Below, in pieces: positions 8,344 to 17,261 of a stretch of 64,000 nt of DNA. The translations under genes and the position numbers were made by a program. Below the pieces are notes generated by a model, which made no database searches, was not told the origin of the DNA, and saw nothing but the letters and a program-made list of their open reading frames with translations. The number at the start of each line of letters is the position of its first letter. Within the stretch, counting starts at the first letter, position 1. The DNA lies in NCBI GenBank assembly GCA_021773135.1, contig JAJFKP010000036.1, positions 112,372-176,371 of the forward strand. The letters are read 5' to 3'. Source of the stretch: Woeseiaceae bacterium (GTDB taxonomy: Bacteria > Pseudomonadota > Gammaproteobacteria > Steroidobacterales > Woeseiaceae).

Positions 8344-8775
8344 CTACTCCTGTTTATCGACCGCGCCGTCGATGACGAAGCGACCAATTTGGGTCAACGG
8401 AATGCGGCTTAGGTAGCTCCTGGACGGTCGTTTGAACATGATGCGGTAGCCGTTGCGCACGTTCTCAATCCAGAACACCTCCCAACGGTCATTGCCCAGT
8501 TCATTGAATGTCGTTTCAAGAGATTCTGCTGTGGCGCCCGATAGCTCAACGACCTTGTACTCCCAATCGCCGATATTTTCCAAATCATCCGTTGCCCATC
8601 GAACAGGAATTTCGAGTTTTTCCTCGACGAGTTCATCATATTTCGATTGCAGGTCGTCCAGCGCACTCTCGGTGGCGGAGGGTTCTCCGGCATCTCTGTT
8701 ACAACCGGTTGCGAGAAATATGCAGGCAACAGCCAGAATGTGAAAAACCTGGTTTGTTTGAATAATATTGTGCAT
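8344..8775 (-). CDS. Lipoprotein with DUF4177-like domain
   Basis: 143 residues from the ATG at 8775. A lipobox (LATGC, residues 21-25) predicts lipidation. A short coiled coil (LDDLQSKYDELVEEKLE) leads to a C-terminal domain with the pattern WEYKVVEL, then LNELG-like TTFNELGNDRWEVFWI and a strand YRIMFKRP. This resembles the DUF4177 layout. Another start, ATG at 8799, overlaps the stop of the GFA-family gene by an ATGA, so coupled translation from there is possible; it would add eight residues before a normal signal sequence. Third gene of the RidA-GFA-lipoprotein run. Confidence 0.65.
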   Translation of the reverse strand: MHNIIQTNQVFHILAVACIFLATGCNRDAGEPSATESALDDLQSKYDELVEEKLEIPVRWATDDLENIGDWEYKVVELSGATAESLETTFNELGNDRWEVFWIENVRNGYRIMFKRPSRSYLSRIPLTQIGRFVIDGAVDKQE

Positions 8776-8795
8776 CTCAGCTCTACCTGCTGTAG

Positions 8796-9230
8796 TCATA
8801 TAGAAATATCAACATGCTGTATCCAGTTCTGCTTCCTTCGATTGAGCCGGACAGCTGTTCCTTCGCCATCGAAATCAGTCGGCGTGTCTGACAATGTAAA
8901 GGTATCCAGATCATCGAAGGTATTAATGTTTACGACCGCGAAAAGGCTGTTTTCGATTTTTGATACAACAACAGGCACGACGCCACAGCGTTTGCAAATA
9001 TAGAAGTCGGCGGTCTCGCTGCCAAATCGATACTTCGAAATCAGGGCCGCCTGGTTCGCTTGTACTGCAAGCCGCGCGTCGCGATGAGAGGTCCAGATAC
9101 CGCCGTGTTTGCGACAGAAAGTGCAGCCGCAGGTCCTGGTTACTATTTCGTGTGCCGCTGTTGGCCACTGCAATGAAAAAACAATGTTTTTACAGTGGCA
9201 GCTGCCGGAGAGAGTGGCGAAACCTGACAA
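8796..9230 (-). CDS. GFA / CENP-V family zinc protein
   Basis: 144 residues. The zinc-binding pattern of the Gfa/CENP-V fold is complete: GSCHCKNI near residue 10, TCGCTFCRKHG near 33, and ICKRCGVVPV near 80. Members are annotated as glutathione-dependent formaldehyde-activating enzymes, but most lack demonstrated activity, so the substrate is open. The start is TTG at 9230, with AGG a few bases upstream and the RidA-family stop 12 bases before it, which makes an operon with RidA. Confidence 0.85.
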   Translation of the reverse strand: MSGFATLSGSCHCKNIVFSLQWPTAAHEIVTRTCGCTFCRKHGGIWTSHRDARLAVQANQAALISKYRFGSETADFYICKRCGVVPVVVSKIENSLFAVVNINTFDDLDTFTLSDTPTDFDGEGTAVRLNRRKQNWIQHVDISI

Positions 9231-9242
9231 AGTTGCCTGCCT

Positions 9243-9692
9243 TTAGTCGTCCTTCAATCTAAGAATGAGTTCCAGCTGGACCGCTGCTCCAAAGGGTAAT
9301 TGCGCTACCCCGGTAGCTGTTCTGGCATGCTGTCCTGCCGCGCCGAAGAGGTTTACCAGCAGATCCGATGCGCCGTCGATGACTTTGGGTTGTTCGGTGA
9401 ATGATGGGCCGGAGCGGACGAAACCAATCATTTTTTCTACGCTTTGTATTCTATCGAGGTCACCGATTTCACTCTTTATTATTGAGAGAATGTCCAGCAT
9501 GGCTTCCTTCGCCGCAATCTGACCCTGCGCAACATCCAGGTCGGTGCCCAATTCGCCGCGCGTAAGGCTAACCCGTCCCGACGCGTACAAGGTATTGCCT
9601 GAGATTTTGCAGCCGAGATAGTTTGCGACCGGTTCCTTGGGCCGTGGAAGGGATTCGCCCATGCGTTGCAGCTTGTCTTCAATTCTGGACAT
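9243..9692 (-). CDS. RidA (YjgF/YER057c/UK114) family protein, long subclass
   Basis: 149 residues, matching the longer RidA-like group rather than E. coli RidA (about 128). Visible landmarks are the N-terminal ANYLGCKISGNTLYASGRVSL-type strand pair and the conserved VEKMIGFVRSGPSF segment near residue 85, and the C-terminal GVAQLPFGAAVQLELIL. RidA proteins deaminate reactive 2-aminoacrylate-type imines or act as chaperones; the specific role of this subclass is not established. It is the first gene of a minus-strand run with the GFA and DUF4177-like genes. Confidence 0.85.
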   Translation of the reverse strand: MSRIEDKLQRMGESLPRPKEPVANYLGCKISGNTLYASGRVSLTRGELGTDLDVAQGQIAAKEAMLDILSIIKSEIGDLDRIQSVEKMIGFVRSGPSFTEQPKVIDGASDLLVNLFGAAGQHARTATGVAQLPFGAAVQLELILRLKDD

Positions 9693-9752
9693 GATGAAGT
9701 ATGGATAGCGTTACGGCGTCTCGACCCCTGGAGTGATTCTCCTCGGACCGGG

Positions 9753-10673
9753 TCACTTTATCACATTGGCGCTGCTCTCAATTTTCCGACCCAGGAGTGT
9801 GTGCTTGCGGCACCTGGCAAGCATTGCCCAGAAGGAGGACCATAAATTCGTATAGTCCTGATAGGCTTCCGAATGGACCTCAAGAACAGGCTCGAATGCC
9901 CAGCCGCGTAGCTTTTTATCGCGAAAGAGTTCGCTAACAGATGCCCGAACTACCCAACCCGGAAAGCGAAACCCAATCATCGCTTCTCCCGTTCGATTGA
10001 AGTCACGTGCATGTTCCAATACCCGGCGTTCGTAGCAGAGGCAACCCAGGGCGTCATATCCCTGCTCATCGGCGCGGTTTGAAACGACCTCGGGGGAAGC
10101 AATATCCAGCTCCCGAGCAGCCAATGCGTGACCGGAGTACAGATGATAATAGTCATCGTGAGGTGAGCCGGTACGGCTATTGATGACAGGCCTGAATTCT
10201 ATGCCATCGAATCCGGCGACCTCAAACAATCTTCGGACAACGCCTGGCACAACGTACTCGGCGGTCCATTGGCCAACGCCGGCAACCTGGTTGGGTTTCA
10301 ACCGAACTTTGCTGAGATAAACCTGTTCCTGAATTTTGTACCGGCGTTTCGGGTCTTCGCCTATCCACGGCAGCAGTTCGATATCGTCAAACATTCGTTC
10401 GTAGTCTTGCTGCGAATCCTCGACCGTCTTACGCGAGCGAACCTGATGAAATTCAGTCGACGCCAGGTCTTTTGCCGTAAATGTCATCCACGGATTGAGA
10501 TCGAAGCAGCCCTTTTTCGCAGCCTGGCGAAGAAAATCCTCAAGGTGTGGATTCGGCCAGTATGAATCGAAAAACAACTCGTTGTGTATGCCGCCAACCA
10601 GCGCGGCCACCCCCGATTTCTCGAGCTTTCCGGCGAGTCTCGCCGATCCGGATCCCCGTAGCGCGATTTTCAT
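9753..10673 (-). CDS. Hypothetical 306-residue soluble protein
   Basis: Not recognised. The protein has no signal peptide or membrane segment and a mixed composition rich in aromatic and charged residues (for example NPWMTFTAKDL, PWIGEDPKRRYK, YDALGCLCYERRVLEHARDF). Alternating predicted helices and strands suggest one or two globular domains. Cysteines occur as C-x-C near residue 208 but without a zinc-finger pattern. It is flanked by unrelated small genes with gaps of 60 and 79 bases. No ribosome-binding site is obvious before the ATG. Long uninterrupted coding and normal codon use argue it is real. Confidence 0.65.
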   Translation of the reverse strand: MKIALRGSGSARLAGKLEKSGVAALVGGIHNELFFDSYWPNPHLEDFLRQAAKKGCFDLNPWMTFTAKDLASTEFHQVRSRKTVEDSQQDYERMFDDIELLPWIGEDPKRRYKIQEQVYLSKVRLKPNQVAGVGQWTAEYVVPGVVRRLFEVAGFDGIEFRPVINSRTGSPHDDYYHLYSGHALAARELDIASPEVVSNRADEQGYDALGCLCYERRVLEHARDFNRTGEAMIGFRFPGWVVRASVSELFRDKKLRGWAFEPVLEVHSEAYQDYTNLWSSFWAMLARCRKHTLLGRKIESSANVIK

Positions 10674-10752
10674 GGCGCCAGGGGATTACGAGGTGCTGCA
10701 GAGTGATGAAAATTCAATCGAGCGTCGATTTGTCTCGATTTCACACAGTTGC

Positions 10753-11112
10753 CTATGGCGCAAAAAAAAGGCAGATGACCGCTATCGCGCCAAATACGAT
10801 CCATGACAAGTGTCTCGCCCAGCTGGCGATCAGTGCAATCAAACCGGTAACGGCAAAAGTGGCGCCGATCGCCAATAACAGGTCGGACCGCGAGGGCGTA
10901 CCTGCATGCAACTTAAATAAAATTACAGCAAACCCGAACCAGGCTATCGTCAGTATGTGCCAGGCAAATCGAAGCGTCTGTTTCGTGAACCAGTCGTCTC
11001 CAAACAGTTTCGGCAGCGATTGTCGAAAAAGCCGCGTCAATATGTATCGCTCACCCAGCACAGAATGCACAATGCCGATCCCAACAGTCAGTATTCCCGC
11101 AATCAGTAGCAT
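10753..11112 (-). CDS. Four-helix integral membrane protein
   Basis: 119 residues. Hydrophobic segments lie at about 2-17, 48-66, 78-95 and 100-118, separated by short basic loops (LGERYILTRLFRQ, SWARHLSW). No known domain was recognised. Placement next to the decayed GNAT gene and the 306-residue orphan gives no functional clue. Confidence 0.65.
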   Translation of the reverse strand: MLLIAGILTVGIGIVHSVLGERYILTRLFRQSLPKLFGDDWFTKQTLRFAWHILTIAWFGFAVILFKLHAGTPSRSDLLLAIGATFAVTGLIALIASWARHLSWIVFGAIAVICLFFAP

Positions 11113-11160
11113 TTTCCCGGTGCCCGTGTTCGACGCTGACCAAACCCGCAGGTCTCTATG

Positions 11161-11719
11161 CTAACGTCGACGCCATGAATAAGAAACAACATCTGCCGAT
11201 TTCCCGGGGTTGCGATTCGGGACCACGCATGGCCGAAAAATTATTCGGTCAAAATCGAAACCGCATTTTCCTGGGACCCTGATCGCCGGAACATGTTCGG
11301 GATGGCAAAGCGCATAAAGTCGCACGACGTCCAATATGCTGCGTGTGGTTTTCATTTCCATCAACGACTTGGATGCGTTCCCGAAGTCCCAGGCATCGTG
11401 GGTTAGTACGTAGCCCGTCGAGGCGCAACGCGGAGTGTTGCAAGTCAGCCCGGTGTAGCCGAGCAAACGCTGATCTTCCCGTAAGAACAAAAAAAAATGC
11501 AGTCCAACAGGGGATTGCTGTCTCGCAGTGTCGCTGAATTCAGGAAACTCACGTGTGTCGTAGACAGATCGCTGGTTCGGCCTGGCGACGGACTCGTCAA
11601 TACCAGCATCTTCTACATCTGTCGCCGGCATCATCCTGTGTGGGTCGGGGTTACAGGGTTCTCGAGGGTTCATATGCGCCAGGCGCTATCAACCGGGTTC
11701 CGCCGGGTGTCGGTAGCAT
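11161..11719 (-). pseudogene. Decayed GNAT-family N-acetyltransferase
   Basis: The C-terminal two thirds read like a RimJ/RimL-type GNAT: LLGYTGLTC, then STGYVLTHDAWDFGNASKSL at the acetyl-CoA site, VVRLYALCHPEH, and KCGFDFDRI with a C-terminal PGKSADVVSYSW. The usual N-terminal substrate region is in a different frame: a start at 11719 gives MLPTPGGTRLIAPGAYEP before a stop, and the main frame upstream of about 11640 no longer resembles GNAT. The Q/R-x-x-G-x-G/A loop is also eroded to DFGNA. One or more frameshifts near 11660 seem likely. A sequencing error cannot be excluded. Confidence 0.55.
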
Positions 11720-11807
11720 ATTCCCGCGCCTAAAAATCGAGTTCCAGTTGCCATTTCGACCCTCTTTCTTCTGCCTCCTCGAATAACCGAAAATAGTCAC
11801 CAAGGTC

Positions 11808-12095
11808 TTACACCACGGCGCCGGCGTCCTTAACTGCGCCCGGGTTCTCATCCAGGTGTCGCCTGATCGAGCTAATCCAATGCAAGCCTTCCTGCGCATC
11901 GAACCATTGGACTTCCATATCAGCTCCGCCGTATTCGCTCAGATCCTGAAACGCGTAGTCTTCGAACGCTTTTAGGTCAAGCCGGGTCGCGATGGCGTTA
12001 ACTTCTTCCAGCCGGTGGGTCAGCATTTTACCATCCACAAACGAGTCGAATCCCGGATCGTCACAATTGAAAACGACAAAGTATGCAACGCTCAT
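11808..12095 (-). CDS. Small soluble protein of unknown function
   Basis: 95 residues from ATG at 12095. It starts with a beta strand SVAYFVVFN, then DDPGFDSFVDGK, a helix HRLEEVNAIATRLDL, and a C-terminal EVQWFDAQEGLHWISSIRRHL. The pattern looks like a compact alpha/beta domain seen in uncharacterised short bacterial proteins; no function can be assigned. The frame is open to 12203, but the conserved-looking protein begins here. Confidence 0.6.
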   Translation of the reverse strand: MSVAYFVVFNCDDPGFDSFVDGKMLTHRLEEVNAIATRLDLKAFEDYAFQDLSEYGGADMEVQWFDAQEGLHWISSIRRHLDENPGAVKDAGAVV

Positions 12096-12340
12096 TTTGA
12101 TGACGCTCCTCGCAGACGGCGGCACCGTCCTGCCCCATTGCTTACACGCCGTTGTCGTTAAGCGGCTGGTCCGGTTCCCGGTTTCACGAAGTGTTTCTCC
12201 CACTCAACTGGTCATATTTTCGCACTGTTATCAGAATTACAATACCTCAACGGAGTCGCCACTTTTCGCCGGTATTGAAGCCGCATTTCGCGACAGATTA
12301 GTTCATAATCCGGACAATCCGAAAATTGGGGAATAACAAC

Positions 12341-12622
12341 ATGGCTAAAGCAACGGCAAGACATATATTGGTGGATTCTGAAGAGCAGTGTCAGTCTCTC
12401 AAAGACGAAATTACGGGGGGCGCCGATTTTGGCGACCTGGCGAAGCAGCATTCGTCGTGCCCGTCCGGTCAGAAGGGGGGTGATCTTGGCGAATTCGGTC
12501 CGGGAATGATGGTTAAGGAGTTTGACGAGGTCGTTTTCAGTGCCGATGTTGGTTCGGTTGAAGGGCCGGTCAAAACCCAGTTTGGCTACCACCTGCTTGA
12601 GGTGACCAGTCGCAAAGACTGA
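12341..12622 (+). CDS. ppiC: Parvulin-type peptidyl-prolyl cis-trans isomerase (PpiC)
   Basis: 93 residues, a single rotamase domain without signal peptide, so cytosolic. The motifs are those of PpiC: ATARHILV at the N-terminus (His8 in the active site), ADFGDLAKQHSSCPSGQKGGDLGEFGPG in the middle, and a C-terminal PVKTQFGYHLLEV with the second catalytic His. It catalyses cis-trans isomerisation of X-Pro bonds. The start ATG is preceded by GGGGAA at good spacing. A strong intrinsic terminator follows 16 bases after the stop. Confidence 0.92.
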   Translation: MAKATARHILVDSEEQCQSLKDEITGGADFGDLAKQHSSCPSGQKGGDLGEFGPGMMVKEFDEVVFSADVGSVEGPVKTQFGYHLLEVTSRKD

Positions 12623-12637
12623 GTGTCCGTAAAATTA

Positions 12638-12671
12638 GAAAAAGGCCTCGACTATGTCGGGGCTTTTTTTA
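12638..12671 (+). terminator. Intrinsic terminator after ppiC
   Basis: A stem of about nine base pairs (GGCCTCGAC against GTCGGGGCT with a TG wobble) with a TAT loop is followed by TTTTTTT. The preceding A-run means it may also work for the convergent molybdopterin-subunit gene, whose stop codon lies inside the T-run at 12669. Confidence 0.85.
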
Positions 12672-14900
12672 TACGACGTCTTTTGATTCGAGATTGCCGT
12701 CGGTCAGGTCATGCAGCTTCACCGGCAGCTCACGGATGCGTTTGCCGGTCGCATTGAAAATAGCGTTAACCAGCGCAGGCGCTATTGCTGGTGTGCCTGG
12801 CTCGCCTGCGCCGCCCACTTTTTCACCGCTGTTAATGATGTATGTTTCAATTTCCGGCGATTCGTCCATGCGCAGCATCTCATAATCATGAAAATTACTT
12901 TGTGCCACTGCCCCACGACGAATTGAAATGTTGCTATACAATGCGGCAGTCAATCCATAGATAATGCCGCTCTCCATCTGCGCTTTCATGCCGTCAGGGT
13001 GCATTGCGTAACCTGCATCAACTGCACATATCGCACGTCTCGGAAATACCCTGCCGTCGACAATCTCAACTTCGACCACCTGGGCGACAATTGTTCCGAA
13101 CGACTTATGCACGGCAATGCCGCGACCCCAATTATCCGGTAACGACGCATCCCAGCCCGCTTTTTCCGCAGCGAGGTCAAGCACCCTCTGAAATCGCGGT
13201 GCGTTGGACAACAGGTCGTGCCGGTACTGGTATGGATCTTTGTCGGCTGAAAAAGCAAGCTCGTCGATAAAAGATTCGGTAAAGAAAGCATGTAACGAAT
13301 GATCTACACTTCGCCAGAAGCCCCACGGCACATGTGTTGCTGACTCGGCGTAATGGATGTACTGGTTTTCGATCCCGTAAGGGGGGTAGGGCGCTTCTTT
13401 CGGATCGTGTTTGTCGACATATTGATTGATCCATGCCGTCGGATTGCCGTCGCTATCGAGACCGGCGCGAAAACGACTCACGCTTGCCTGCCGATAGTGG
13501 TCGTGTCGCATGTCTTCTTCACGAGACCAGATCAGCTTTACGGGGTATGGGACTTCGGCAGCTATTCTGGCGGCTTGTATAGTGTAGTCGGGGAACGCAC
13601 GCCGACCGAATCCGCCGCCAAGATAGGCATTGTGTAATCGAACATCCTCGACATCCATCTCGAGCGAAGCGGCAACTTCTGCTGCGAAGCCAAGTGGATT
13701 CTGCGTTCCTGTCCATATCTCGCACAGCCCGTCATGCATCCATGCCGTACAGTTCATCGGCTCCATTGGTGCATGCGATAAATAGGGAACGCGATACTCC
13801 GCTTCAATAATTTTACTCGATCTGTCAAGCGCAGATTCTGTATCGCCTGTTTCAAGATCGATAATCTCGTCACGACCTGCCGTTGCAGCGTCCATATCCG
13901 CAACAAACCGGTTGAATATATCGCTTTGCTCGACCGAGTCACTGTCACCCGTTTCGAATTCTACGTGCAGGCGGTCAAGCGCTTTCTTTGCCTGCCAGTA
14001 GCCATCCGCGACAATCGCAACGGCGTCACCGAGATTAATCACTTTGCGCAGGCCAGGCATGTCCTGCACTGACGATTCATCGATAGACTTGATATGAGTG
14101 CCAAAAACAGGAGACGCTTTCACAGTGGCGTATTTCATTCCTGGCGGTGCAGCATCGATACCAAACCGGGCGCTTCCGTCCACTTTTGCAGGGACGTCAA
14201 ACCGCTGCACATCGGTGCCCATTATTGTGAATTCGTGCGGCGATTTGAGGTGTGGTTTTACAGGCAAATCCAATTCAGCAGCACGCGGAGCAAATTCAGC
14301 GAAAGTCGCTTCACGCGAACTTCCGGCATGCATGATTAGCCCTTTGCTGGCGACCAGTTCATGGCTCGGAACTCCCCAGGACTCGGCTGCAGCTTCGAGC
14401 AGCACGGCACGCGTTGCGGCGCCGGCAACACGCATGCCGAACTGGCCGGTCATGGGCACCGAGGAACTGCCCCCGGTTATCTGCATGTCCATCGCTTTCA
14501 TGACCGTGAGGAAAAAGCCGTCTACCGTATCGACGAGAAATTCGGGAAAATCAATGTCGCCAGCCACGAATCCTTTGCCCAGCGCATAGTTGGCGAATTC
14601 TGATACGGCAGGTGCCTCGATAAATTTCACCTGGTTCCAGTCTGCATCCAACTCGTCCGCCAGCATCATGGCAAGCGTCGTATGCACGCCCTGACCCATT
14701 TCGGCATGCGGGACAATCGCCGTTACGCTGTTATCCGGAGATATCTTGAGCCACACGTTGAACACTGATTCTTCAGAATTCGCAATCAGGTCGCGCACCT
14801 TGCTGGCCCGGTTACCGGGCCTGACGGCGACGCCGAATACCACCACGCCGCCAGCGAGAACGCCGGCCGACACGAAGGCTCTTCTTGTCCATTTACCCAT
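12669..14900 (-). CDS. Molybdopterin-binding large subunit of an isoquinoline 1-oxidoreductase-like hydroxylase
   Basis: 743 residues. A Tat-type signal ([14 protein letters not shown], residues 4-17) is followed by the xanthine-oxidase-family aldehyde-oxidase/molybdopterin domains: [22 protein letters not shown] near residue 60, [22 protein letters not shown] near 425, and the C-terminal [20 protein letters not shown] with the active-site Glu. Such proteins bind the molybdenum cofactor and oxidise N-heterocycles or aldehydes, passing electrons to an iron-sulfur subunit. The ATG at 14900 has AGGAGA six bases upstream. It overlaps the iron-sulfur gene by eight bases; no FAD subunit or maturation gene is adjacent. 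Confidence 0.9.
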   Translation of the reverse strand: MGKWTRRAFVSAGVLAGGVVVFGVAVRPGNRASKVRDLIANSEESVFNVWLKISPDNSVTAIVPHAEMGQGVHTTLAMMLADELDADWNQVKFIEAPAVSEFANYALGKGFVAGDIDFPEFLVDTVDGFFLTVMKAMDMQITGGSSSVPMTGQFGMRVAGAATRAVLLEAAAESWGVPSHELVASKGLIMHAGSSREATFAEFAPRAAELDLPVKPHLKSPHEFTIMGTDVQRFDVPAKVDGSARFGIDAAPPGMKYATVKASPVFGTHIKSIDESSVQDMPGLRKVINLGDAVAIVADGYWQAKKALDRLHVEFETGDSDSVEQSDIFNRFVADMDAATAGRDEIIDLETGDTESALDRSSKIIEAEYRVPYLSHAPMEPMNCTAWMHDGLCEIWTGTQNPLGFAAEVAASLEMDVEDVRLHNAYLGGGFGRRAFPDYTIQAARIAAEVPYPVKLIWSREEDMRHDHYRQASVSRFRAGLDSDGNPTAWINQYVDKHDPKEAPYPPYGIENQYIHYAESATHVPWGFWRSVDHSLHAFFTESFIDELAFSADKDPYQYRHDLLSNAPRFQRVLDLAAEKAGWDASLPDNWGRGIAVHKSFGTIVAQVVEVEIVDGRVFPRRAICAVDAGYAMHPDGMKAQMESGIIYGLTAALYSNISIRRGAVAQSNFHDYEMLRMDESPEIETYIINSGEKVGGAGEPGTPAIAPALVNAIFNATGKRIRELPVKLHDLTDGNLESKDVV

Positions 14901-15384
14901 TGATTGTCTCCTGATCCTCAGGAGCAGCGGCGATTGCAAGCGCCGCGCGCTTGATGCCTCGGCGGATTCTTGGATAGGTGCCGCAGCGACAAATATTGCC
15001 GCTCATGGCCGCATCGATCTCGTTATCAGATGGTGATGGGTTGGCATCCAGCAACGCAACCGCAGACATGACCTGACCGGATTGGCAGTAACCGCATTGT
15101 GGTACCTGTTCGTCAATCCAGGCCTGTTGCACCGGGTGCAGCTCTGCATCTCCGGCAACGCCTTCAATCGTCGTTATCTGCTGGCCGTCTGCCGCCTGCA
15201 CGGGCGTCACACAGGAACGAATTGGTGCGCCATTCAGGTGTATTGTGCAGGCACCACACTGTGCAATGCCGCAGCCGAATTTGGTTCCGATAAGACCAAT
15301 CTGTTCCCGGATTACCCACAGCAGCGGCGTGGTCGGATCCACCTCCAGGTCATGCGTTTCGCCATTTACGTTCAGTGTGATCAT
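14893..15384 (-). CDS. (2Fe-2S) small subunit of the molybdenum hydroxylase
   Basis: 163 residues. The N-terminal plant-ferredoxin-like cluster motif is [18 protein letters not shown], and the C-terminal all-helical cluster domain carries [10 protein letters not shown] and [12 protein letters not shown]. These bind two 2Fe-2S centres that relay electrons from the molybdenum site. It is the alpha subunit of the IorAB type and is translated just before the large subunit, with overlapping ends. There is no signal peptide here, so it is probably exported folded together with the Tat-tagged partner. Confidence 0.93.
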   Translation of the reverse strand: MITLNVNGETHDLEVDPTTPLLWVIREQIGLIGTKFGCGIAQCGACTIHLNGAPIRSCVTPVQAADGQQITTIEGVAGDAELHPVQQAWIDEQVPQCGYCQSGQVMSAVALLDANPSPSDNEIDAAMSGNICRCGTYPRIRRGIKRAALAIAAAPEDQETING

Positions 15385-15523
15385 GGTGCGAACCTCAGTT
15401 TATATCGCTTTTCGACAGTCGTCGGAGAAGCCTTGAATTCACAATCCTCGACACGGTACTCCAGTCAAGGATTAGCAGCAACCGCGAGATATTCTCGATC
15501 GATACGCAATAAATCAGGCTAGA

Positions 15524-16462
15524 ATGCCAGACACCCAGCGCGAGGATCCATTTGCATTGCTAAAGAAGTTACTTAGAAACCTGCACGGATTGGCCATATT
15601 TTCTGCCACGACAATAAACACAGTCATCATGTTTTTGCCGATAATGATTTTTGCGTTGCTAAAGTTTCTTGTGCCTGTAAAAAAGTTTCGCAACGTCATG
15701 ACGGCGTGGATAATGGCAGTTGGCGAGATATGGATCACGCTGAATGCATTGATATTTGCGACTGGCAGCAACACCGTATGGGATGTGCGCGGACTTGAGG
15801 GGCTCGGCCGGAATGACTGGTATCTGGTCATTTCCAATCACCAGACATGGGTCGATATCGTCGTTTTGCAGACGGTGCTGAACAGACGTATTCCGTTCCT
15901 GAAATTTTTTATAAAGCAGGAATTGATCTGGTTTCCTTTCCTGGGGCTCGCCTGGTGGGCAATGGACATGCCCTTTATGAAACGTTACTCAAAGTCTTAC
16001 CTTGCTAAGCATCCCGAGAAAAAAGGCGAGGATCTCGAAGCAACCCGAATCGCCTGCCAGAAGTTCAGGGACACGCCGACTTCGGTAATCAATTTCGTTG
16101 AGGGAACCCGTTTCACAGAGGAAAAAAAAGCGCGCAGAGCGTCGACCTTCGAACATCTGCTGCCTCCGCGAGCCGGCGGAGTGGCGCTGGCGCTTTCTTC
16201 AATGGGTGACATGTTCGACGCTATCCTGGATGTCACCATAGTCTACCCGCGCGGACCGGCTCAGTTTTGGGCGATGATCTGCGGCGAGTTCGAGCACGTC
16301 ATTGTCGACATAGTGCGCCGACCGATCGAACCGAAGATATACCGCGGCGATTATCAGAATGATCGGCAGTTCCGCAGCTATTTTCACCAGTGGCTGACAC
16401 GAATCTGGGAAGAAAAAGACCAAAAGATCAGCCAGATAAAGAGTTCTCAGCACATCGACTAG
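15524..16462 (+). CDS. Membrane 1-acylglycerol-phosphate acyltransferase (YihG-like)
   Basis: 312 residues. Two hydrophobic segments at about 20-50 anchor it to the inner membrane; the acyltransferase motif NHQTWVD (H-x4-D, near 106) and FVEGTR (motif III, near 190) are intact. This pattern fits the YihG/LCLAT acyltransferase group, which remodels phospholipid acyl chains from lysophosphatidate-type acceptors. The basic middle region KKARRASTFEHLLPPR is typical. GGCTAGA precedes the ATG. It stands alone and is divergent from the molybdenum hydroxylase pair. Confidence 0.85.
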   Translation: MPDTQREDPFALLKKLLRNLHGLAIFSATTINTVIMFLPIMIFALLKFLVPVKKFRNVMTAWIMAVGEIWITLNALIFATGSNTVWDVRGLEGLGRNDWYLVISNHQTWVDIVVLQTVLNRRIPFLKFFIKQELIWFPFLGLAWWAMDMPFMKRYSKSYLAKHPEKKGEDLEATRIACQKFRDTPTSVINFVEGTRFTEEKKARRASTFEHLLPPRAGGVALALSSMGDMFDAILDVTIVYPRGPAQFWAMICGEFEHVIVDIVRRPIEPKIYRGDYQNDRQFRSYFHQWLTRIWEEKDQKISQIKSSQHID

Positions 16463-16545
16463 TTTTCAAGGTCCGCTGCATTAAACCGACCGTCGCCCAG
16501 CGCCTATAGTAGACTGCGTGCAGATTCACCAAAAGAGAGCAAATC

Positions 16546-16917
16546 ATGTCATCCAGTCGCAGCTACGATACGGTCGCATTCGATGTCCGGGACAACGCAA
16601 CTATGCTGTTTTTTGCAAAAACCTCGGCCGCCGGGGACATCCAGGATTATTTGTTATTAATGCGTGCCGAAGGTGAAGGTCTGGACGGAGAGATTTTTCT
16701 GGAAATAAATGAACAACAGTTCGCTGGCAGCGAATTGATCTCTGAGGCGCAAATGAGCGGCAACATGCTGACGTTGGCGTTTCAGGGGCCGGTCGAAGAG
16801 TTCGGCGGTGAATCGCAGCTGGTCCTTGTTTTCGATGATACGCCGGAGAACAAAACCGCGATGGAAGCCGGCGCATTTCGAGTCCTCGGCGCAAAGCTTG
16901 CGGGCGGCAACGCCTGA
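16546..16917 (+). CDS. Hypothetical 123-residue protein
   Basis: A small soluble beta-rich protein with no signal peptide. It has an acidic composition and repeated strands (TMLFFAKTS, DYLLLMRAEGEG, GEIFLEINEQQF, QLVLVFDDTP), suggesting a beta sandwich. Function not recognised. GAGAG lies at good distance before the ATG, and TATAGT at 16505-16510 may be its -10. The GIY-YIG gene starts 17 bases after its stop, so they may be co-transcribed. Confidence 0.65.
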   Translation: MSSSRSYDTVAFDVRDNATMLFFAKTSAAGDIQDYLLLMRAEGEGLDGEIFLEINEQQFAGSELISEAQMSGNMLTLAFQGPVEEFGGESQLVLVFDDTPENKTAMEAGAFRVLGAKLAGGNA

Positions 16918-16934
16918 TCCTGATCCGAGCCGCT

Positions 16935-17261
16935 ATGTCCACATACAGTGTCTACCTGGTTCGCTGTAGCGACGGCAGTCTGTATACGGGGATTGCAACT
17001 GACGTAGCGCGACGAATAACGGAACATCAGGAAAGTAAGCGAGGCGCCCGATTTCTGCGCGGCAAGGGGCCATTGACCCTCATATATGAGCGAGAGATCG
17101 GTGACCGCAGCCTCGCGTCGAAAATAGAGTGTCGCGTCAAGCGATTGCCGAAAGCGGAAAAGACCAATTCGAAGGTGCTGTCGAAACGTATCGGTTCGTT
17201 TGTTGCGCAACTAGAGGAACAGAGCGCCAGGTCGATCGACCTAGCCGGCTCTGGTCAATAG
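16935..17261 (+). CDS. GIY-YIG domain protein (UPF0213 type)
   Basis: 108 residues. The GIY-YIG core is clear: VYLVRCSDGSLYTGIATDVARRITEHQ, in which Tyr, Tyr-Thr-Gly-Ile and the catalytic Arg replace the canonical motif, followed by GARFLRGKGPLTLIY and EIGDRSLASKIECRVKRLPKAEK. Stand-alone members are predicted structure-selective nucleases, with in vivo role mostly unknown. The C-terminal 25 residues look like an extra tail. The last six bases overlap the end of the convergent hydrolase gene. Confidence 0.88.
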   Translation: MSTYSVYLVRCSDGSLYTGIATDVARRITEHQESKRGARFLRGKGPLTLIYEREIGDRSLASKIECRVKRLPKAEKTNSKVLSKRIGSFVAQLEEQSARSIDLAGSGQ

